A DNA stretch of 64,000 nucleotides. Source: Pseudofrankia saprophytica. Lineage in GTDB: Bacteria > Actinomycetota > Actinomycetes > Frankiales > Frankiaceae. Under the pieces are notes generated by a model. That model saw only the letters and a program-made list of their open reading frames with translations. It ran no database searches and was not told the origin of the DNA. Each line of letters begins with the position of its first letter. Within the stretch, counting starts at the first letter, position 1. The stretch spans positions 6,106,029 to 6,170,028 of the forward strand of contig NZ_KI912266.1 of NCBI RefSeq assembly GCF_000235425.2, given 5' to 3'. Shown here one piece after another: positions 59,558 to 64,000 of this stretch. The position numbers and the translations under genes are program-made.

Positions 59558-60487
59558 TCACGACGCCGGCTTGCCCCCGGCGGGGCGGCCGGTCATCAGG
59601 TTGGCTTCGAGCAGGTAGGTCGGCTCGGTGCGCTCGACCTGGGAGTGGGCGCGGGCGAGGATCTTCGTGTTCTGCGCGTCGCTCGGCACGGTGATCCAGA
59701 AGGTCTCGGCGCGGATGCCCGCCAGGCACAGGTCGGCGACCTCGGACAGCGGCGCGAACGTGACCGGCAGGCCGGCCGCGTCCATGCGCGCCTGGAAAGC
59801 CCCCAGCGAGTCACGCCCCTCCTTCGGCGGGGCGCCTGGCCGGTCGTACCGGTCGGGCCGGTTCGCGCCGGGACGCCAGATCCCCGTGTTGAGCAGGCCG
59901 GGGGTGACGGTCGACGGGTAGAGCAACGAGGCACCGACCAGGGCGCCCGCCTCACGCAGCTGCCCCCACAGGCACTCGGTGATCGTCGTGACCGCGGCCT
60001 TCGTCGCCGCGTAGACCGCGCTGTTGATGAGCGGGGTGAAACCGCCGTTGCCCGACGTGGTGTTGACGATGTGCCCCTCGACGCCCTGGTCGATCATCGC
60101 TTGAGTGAAGGCGCGGATGCCGTTGACGACGCCCAGCACGTTGACGTCGAACGACCATCGCCAGTCGTTGACGTGGTGCTCCCAGATCCGCCCCTCCGAG
60201 CCGGAGCCGATGCCCGCGTTGTTGCACAGGACGTGCACGGCCCCGTAGGCGCCCAGAGCCGCGTCTCGCAAGGCCTCGACGGACTCAAGCGAGGTCACGT
60301 CCGTGACGACGCCGGTCACCTCGCTGCCGGCGGCGCGAAGTTCGGCGGTGGTCTTGTCGACCAGATCGGGCACGACGTCGGCTACGACAACCTTCATGCC
60401 CTCGGCGCAGAAGCGTTCGACGAGGGCACGGCCAATCCCCTGGCCGGCGCCCGTCACCACCGCGACCCTGCCGGCGAAGTCCTTCAC
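59558..60487 (-). CDS. Short-chain dehydrogenase/reductase
   Basis: 309 residues from GTG 60487 after GAGGGG. SDR features: VVTGAGQGIGRALVERF, NNAGIGSGSEG, the catalytic YAATKAA and STVTPGLLNTG. The C-terminal region is longer than in classical SDRs (about 45 extra residues). The D in VVVADVVPDLV after strand 2 suggests NAD(H). It has a perfect KstR-like palindrome 87 bases upstream of its start, so it probably belongs to the same regulon as the other SDR. Confidence 0.93.
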   Translation of the reverse strand: MKDFAGRVAVVTGAGQGIGRALVERFCAEGMKVVVADVVPDLVDKTTAELRAAGSEVTGVVTDVTSLESVEALRDAALGAYGAVHVLCNNAGIGSGSEGRIWEHHVNDWRWSFDVNVLGVVNGIRAFTQAMIDQGVEGHIVNTTSGNGGFTPLINSAVYAATKAAVTTITECLWGQLREAGALVGASLLYPSTVTPGLLNTGIWRPGANRPDRYDRPGAPPKEGRDSLGAFQARMDAAGLPVTFAPLSEVADLCLAGIRAETFWITVPSDAQNTKILARAHSQVERTEPTYLLEANLMTGRPAGGKPAS

Positions 60488-60573
60488 AGCGCACCCCTCT
60501 GCCGTCGCGTCCGCCCGTGACGTCCTACCTGCGGGAGCACCACCCGTTACCCGAGGGAGCACCGCCCAACTCA

Positions 60574-60591
60574 GGTAGAACGCGTTCTACC
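60574..60591. promoter_or_regulatory. Perfect 18-bp KstR-like palindrome
   Basis: GGTAGAACGCGTTCTACC is an exact palindrome and fits TnnAACnnGTTnnA. It lies in the divergent gap between the SDR (60487, leftward) and the binding-protein gene (60957, rightward), so one TetR-type regulator could control both. Confidence 0.7.
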
Positions 60592-60688
60592 CAACCGTCA
60601 GACCACCCGCAACGCAAGACCTGGCCGACAGCGGCCCCGCGCCTTGGCCGGCGCGGCGCCGCGCCGGCCAAGGCCAGGACAGACGCTC

Positions 60689-60708
60689 GTCACGCAAGCG
60701 CTTGTGAC
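60689..60708. promoter_or_regulatory. Operator-like palindrome
   Basis: GTCAC, G, CAAGCGCTTG, TGAC: the 10-base core CAAGCGCTTG is a perfect palindrome with near-matching outer arms (one extra G). It may be a second regulator site in the divergent gap. Confidence 0.4.
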
Positions 60709-60956
60709 GTGAGCCACGTTTGGATAAGATATTCAGTATCAGATTGACGGCGCCCGATGACACTGGGTGATACCACCGGCTCCGTACCTCCAACGCGACC
60801 CGAAATCATCACGTATCGGACACGGTCGGTACGTTCTCGTCACAGCGGCCCGGATCTCGGCAGGTCGCCGTCTCAGTCGCCTCAGCCGCGCCAGCCCATT
60901 CCAGCCCACGTCTGCGCCCTGCCGGCACGACGTCAGCGCAAGAAAGGTGTTCGCCC

Positions 60957-62309
60957 ATGCGGGCCTCACGATTAGTCACGGCCGTCGCGTTCACGGCCGC
61001 GCTCGCGACCAGCCTGGTCGCGTGCGGCGGTGGCGACGACGGCACCGCGCAACCGGGCGCGCCGACCGTCGCCGCCAACGACGTCACCCCGGGGCCGCCG
61101 ACCGACTGGAGCGACGGTGGCTGGAAACCGCCGGTGTCCACCCTGAAGTGCGCGCAGACGGCCTCGAACCCGACCCGCGGCGTCACCGCCACCTCCATCA
61201 AGGTCGGCGGCCTCGGCTACCTGACCAGCCCGAACGGCAGCACGATGAGCGGCAGCGACATCGGCGCGAAGGTGCGGTTCCAACGGGCCAACGACTCCGG
61301 CGGCATCAACGGCCGGAAGGTCGACTTCGTCGGCATGCTCGACGACGGCAACGACCCGGGCCGCAACGGCTCGCAGGCCAAGGTCCTCGCCCAGCAGGAG
61401 CAGGTCTTCGCCGCAGTCCCCGTGATGGCCTCCCGCTCCAACTACCTCGACACGTTCTGCGCCGACACGGTGCCCTTCTTCGGCTGGGGCTTCAACACCG
61501 CCTTCTGCGGCACGTCGATCGGCTTCGGCATCACCGGCTGCCTGCTGCCCACGCTGAAGGACGTCTCGTCGAACACCTATGGCCTGATGCTCAAGGGCAT
61601 GTTCAACGGCGACGTCAGCGGGAAGACGACCGCACTGATCGGCCAGGACGACGACTCGGCCCGCGCCGGCCTGGGCAGCCTGAACAAGCAGATCAAATCC
61701 GTCGGCATCGACGTCTCGTACTCGGAGAACCCGATCCCGGACTCCGGTCTCTCCGACACGACCGCGATCGTGTCGGCCGTGATGCAGTCCAACAAGGGCG
61801 CCCCGCCGGACGTCATCCTCCCGGTCACCGACTTCGCGACCACGGTGAAGCTCACCCAGGCGTTCGTCGCCGCCGGCTACAAGGGGAAGTTCCTCAACGC
61901 GGTCGGCTACGACCCGCGGCTGGCCGGTTTCGACGGCCTCGCCGGCTCCTACACGCTGCTGCAGTGGTCGCCCGGTGAGGACACCTCGTCAACCGCCGTC
62001 CAACAGCTCGTCGCCGACTTCAAGAAATACGCGCCCGACCAGGCCACCAGCCTGCCGGCCATGGCCGGCTACTGGGCCGCCGACATGTTCGTCACCGCGG
62101 CCACCAAGGTGGGCCCGAACCTGACGGTCGACGCGCTGCTGAAACTGCTCAACAACAACTACTCGAACTCCGTCGAGGGAGCGCTGCCGGAGGCCCGCTA
62201 CCCGCTGAACCACTTCATCGGCGTGCCGTGCGCCTCGATCGTCCAGCTGACGGGCAAGACCTACGCCGTCCCGACCAAGCTCTCCTGCGGTTCACTCCTC
62301 AAGCAGTGA
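60957..62309 (+). CDS. ABC-type (branched-chain amino-acid-like) substrate-binding lipoprotein
   Basis: 450 residues; AGAAAGG before ATG 60957. Lipobox LVAC near residue 23. Type I periplasmic-binding fold: IKVGGLGYLTSPNGSTMSGSDIGAKVRFQRAN (with DSGGINGRKVDFVGMLDDGNDPG) and MAGYWAADMFVTAATKVG. Several Cys pairs may form disulfides. No permease or ATPase gene is near, so it must work with a transporter encoded elsewhere. The KstR-like palindrome in its divergent promoter region suggests control by a lipid-type regulon. Confidence 0.9.
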   Translation: MRASRLVTAVAFTAALATSLVACGGGDDGTAQPGAPTVAANDVTPGPPTDWSDGGWKPPVSTLKCAQTASNPTRGVTATSIKVGGLGYLTSPNGSTMSGSDIGAKVRFQRANDSGGINGRKVDFVGMLDDGNDPGRNGSQAKVLAQQEQVFAAVPVMASRSNYLDTFCADTVPFFGWGFNTAFCGTSIGFGITGCLLPTLKDVSSNTYGLMLKGMFNGDVSGKTTALIGQDDDSARAGLGSLNKQIKSVGIDVSYSENPIPDSGLSDTTAIVSAVMQSNKGAPPDVILPVTDFATTVKLTQAFVAAGYKGKFLNAVGYDPRLAGFDGLAGSYTLLQWSPGEDTSSTAVQQLVADFKKYAPDQATSLPAMAGYWAADMFVTAATKVGPNLTVDALLKLLNNNYSNSVEGALPEARYPLNHFIGVPCASIVQLTGKTYAVPTKLSCGSLLKQ

Positions 62310-62324
62310 CCTGACCCAATGCCA

Positions 62325-62365
62325 GGCCGGGCGGCACGGGCTCCCCAGTCCCGTGCCGCCCGGCC
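62325..62365. terminator. Perfect 16-bp hairpin terminator
   Basis: GGCCGGGCGGCACGGG, 9-base loop CTCCCCAGT, CCCGTGCCGCCCGGCC starts 16 bases after the binding-protein stop. It should end that transcript. Confidence 0.85.
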
Positions 62366-62487
62366 CAGCCGACCCTGCCCAGCCAAGCGAACCCAGGACA
62401 GGCAGATGGGAAGGGAAGGGACCCTGCGCAGGCTCCTACCCACCCCCTCGACGAGTTTGCGACCCGCGGACCCGACATGCGACGATC

Positions 62488-62901
62488 ATGGCCATGGCAC
62501 GACGGCCCTTGCCGGCCTTGGCGACCACCCTCAGTTTCATCGACCGCGTCAACCAGATGGACCTCGCGGGGCTCGCCGATCTGATGCACCCAGATCACTG
62601 CCTCGTGGTGCTCGACGAACCTCCGATCGTCGGCCGGGACGCCAATGTCGACGCCTGGCGGGGCTACTTCACCGCCTTTCCGCGGTACGTGATCTACCCG
62701 CGCTTCCTGACTGCCAAGACGGACCGTGTCGCCGTTCTCGGGAACACGACCGGATCGCACCTCAACCTCGCGGACGATGACGAGCTCAACCTCAACGTCA
62801 TCTGGATCGCCGAAGCCGACCAGGGTCTCCTGACCCGCTGGCAGGTATGCGATGACACGCCTGTTCTGCGGCGAGAGCTGAGCATCCCCGGCACCGTATG
62901 A
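62488..62901 (+). CDS. SnoaL/NTF2-fold protein
   Basis: 137 residues from ATG 62488 (ATG 62494 is also possible). The fold is visible from the N-terminal helix RPLPALATTLSFIDRVNQMDLAGLADLMHPDHCLVVLDEPPIVGRDANVDAWRGYFTAFPRYVIYP to the last strands. Such small proteins bind or isomerise small molecules; substrate unknown. It is monocistronic between two terminated transcripts. Confidence 0.82.
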   Translation: MAMARRPLPALATTLSFIDRVNQMDLAGLADLMHPDHCLVVLDEPPIVGRDANVDAWRGYFTAFPRYVIYPRFLTAKTDRVAVLGNTTGSHLNLADDDELNLNVIWIAEADQGLLTRWQVCDDTPVLRRELSIPGTV

Positions 62902-63062
62902 GTCCTCGACCGAGGTGGCCGGGCCCGCCGACGCACCCCCACGCTCACCCGTCGACACAACCAGTGGTCACACGCACACGCCTGAAATGGCCGTAGCAGG
63001 ACAAGCGAAGACAGCCCCCAGGTCCCACGCCGCCACGCTTCGAAGCGCGCCTCGGGATTGAT

Positions 63063-63287
63063 TCAGCGGATCGCCGTGTGGCTGTCGGGCGGCCGACGAC
63101 GCAGTTGGGTGGCCCAGACAGTGGCCGGGGCCGAGGCCATGAGCGCAGCCATGGCTGTCATGGCACGTCGGCGTCGTCGGCGAGCGCGCCTGCGCACCTG
63201 TTCGGCGAAGTCCGCCTGCACGGATGGGGGAGGCATCTCGCTGAGCAGGGTGCCAAGTAGGCGTTGGAGATCCGAGGTCATGATCAC
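63063..63287 (-). CDS. Small protein translationally coupled to a cytochrome P450
   Basis: 74 residues from GTG 63287. The start codon overlaps the P450 stop (GTGA), so the two are translated together. It has an Arg-rich stretch (VRRRARRRRRRA) followed by a moderately hydrophobic segment MTAMAALMASAPATVWA, so it may sit at the membrane face. No known domain. A later ATG at 63281 is also in frame. Confidence 0.5.
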   Translation of the reverse strand: MIMTSDLQRLLGTLLSEMPPPSVQADFAEQVRRRARRRRRRAMTAMAALMASAPATVWATQLRRRPPDSHTAIR

Positions 63288-64000
63288 CGCCGATCAGGGA
63301 GCGGGCGCGGTCTCGTCGAGGTTGCGGCGGTGAGGGTCTTGAGGGCGTTGACGGAGGTGGAGCGGAGGTACTCGGGCTCGCTGGTGATGGTCAGGTCTGG
63401 GAGGTGGTGGAAGATCTCGCGGAACATGGCGGTGATCTCGGCTCGGGCGAGGGGCGCTCCGAGGCAGTAGTGGGGGCCCGGTCCGCCGAGGCCGAGGTGG
63501 GGGTTGGGCGAGCGGGTGAGATCGAGCTGGTCGGGGTTGGTGAAGACGGCGGGGTCGTGGTTGGCGGCGGCGTAGTAGAGGACGACCTTGTCCCCGGTGG
63601 CGAGTGGGTGGCCGTTCAGGGTGGTGTCGCGGGTGACGGTGCGACGCATGAGGGCGACGGGGCTGGTGTAGCGGATGAGCTCTTCGACGGCGGTGGGGGC
63701 GAGCCGGTCGAAGTCGGCGGCCCAGGCGGCGCGGGCATCCGGGTGGGTGTGCAGGGCGTGGAGACCCAGGGCGATGGCGTTGCGGGTTGTCTCCTGGCCG
63801 GCGAAGGCAAGAAGGGTGAAGAACGCGGCGATGTCGTGGGTGGTCAGGCGTTCTCCGTCGACCTCGGCGTGGACCAGGGCGGTGAGCAGGTCGTCTGTGG
63901 GGTGGTGGTGGCGGTGTTCGGCGAGGTCGGTGGCGAGGGTGGCCAGGAAGGTGCCCGCGTCGAGGAAGGCACGGACGGGGTCCTGCTGGTCGGGGACCAG
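63284..64000 (-). CDS. Cytochrome P450, C-terminal part (start beyond window end)
   Basis: The frame is open from 64000 leftward to TGA 63284-63286, so only the C-terminal 238 residues are visible. The I-helix is LLAFAGQETTRNAI, the ExxR helix EELIRYTSP, and the heme-binding loop GGPGPHYCLGAPLAR with the Cys ligand. A bacterial class I P450 that hydroxylates a small substrate using ferredoxin. Redox partners are not in the window. It is followed by the overlapping small gene. Confidence 0.95.
   Translation of the reverse strand: MVPDQQDPVRAFLDAGTFLATLATDLAEHRHHHPTDDLLTALVHAEVDGERLTTHDIAAFFTLLAFAGQETTRNAIALGLHALHTHPDARAAWAADFDRLAPTAVEELIRYTSPVALMRRTVTRDTTLNGHPLATGDKVVLYYAAANHDPAVFTNPDQLDLTRSPNPHLGLGGPGPHYCLGAPLARAEITAMFREIFHHLPDLTITSEPEYLRSTSVNALKTLTAATSTRPRPLPDRR

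Larger units (their letters stand above)
60488..60956. other. Regulatory intergenic region between divergent genes
   Basis: No gene is supported in these 469 bases. It holds the KstR-like palindrome (60574-60591), a second palindrome (60689-60708) and an A/T-rich stretch at 60720-60745 with GATA..TATC half-sites, which is the likely promoter zone for the rightward binding-protein gene. Confidence 0.6.

Overview
The window is very GC-rich DNA with Actinomycetota coding style: strong G/C third positions, frequent GTG starts, GGAGG-type ribosome sites and long GC hairpins without T-tracts as terminators. An SsgA-like protein, IdeR-type iron boxes, a three-part PntAB transhydrogenase, many acyl-CoA, SDR and F420/flavin-type enzymes, and lipoproteins all fit a mycelial or sporulating actinobacterium. 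The Frankia lineage is my best guess, but only from gene style. I see no rRNA, tRNA or CRISPR array.

Layout. 1-20.6 kb is mostly metabolic and signalling genes: the tail of a BTAD/TPR protein, a membrane-flavodoxin fusion, an aminoglycoside-phosphotransferase-like kinase next to an acyl-CoA dehydrogenase (the ACAD10/11 pairing), a MerR regulator with its aldo/keto reductase, a second acyl-CoA dehydrogenase, a PTP-type phosphatase, an enoyl-CoA hydratase, an alpha/beta hydrolase, a Ser/Thr kinase with an external B-lectin sensor, a 2OG-Fe(II) oxygenase, an iron-regulated siderophore N-hydroxylase with no siderophore partner genes, and a P1 peptidase. 20.6-24.3 kb is sparse, with a biotin carboxylase remnant, a lipoprotein, an MHYT membrane sensor and a SnoaL-like protein.

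24.3-32.5 kb is the accessory part. A two-gene operon joins an orphan JetD-like protein (TIGR02679 family, DUF3323/DUF2399, the type II Wadjet nuclease subunit) to a TerD-TerF-type vWA protein. Next comes a repeat-rich island with a broken hflX-like gene, a truncated IS30 transposase, a frameshifted lipoprotein, a Phd/Doc-type toxin-antitoxin pair, and several copies of a palindrome-bounded repeat unit, two of them nearly full duplicates.

32.5-64 kb is again chromosomal metabolism: CapA-like phosphoesterase, thiolase, LLM oxidoreductase, a branched-chain amino-acid-type ABC operon with a fused LivM-LivG, a GntR regulator, a SulP transporter with STAS domain, an SsgA-like protein, pntAa-pntAb-pntB, a CsoR-family repressor convergent with an MMPL transporter whose promoters share TACCC/GGGTA palindromes, adenosine deaminase, two tandem secreted lectin-like paralogs, two SDRs each preceded by a KstR-like palindrome, a VOC protein, an orphan ABC binding protein, a SnoaL-like protein and a cytochrome P450 cut by the window edge.
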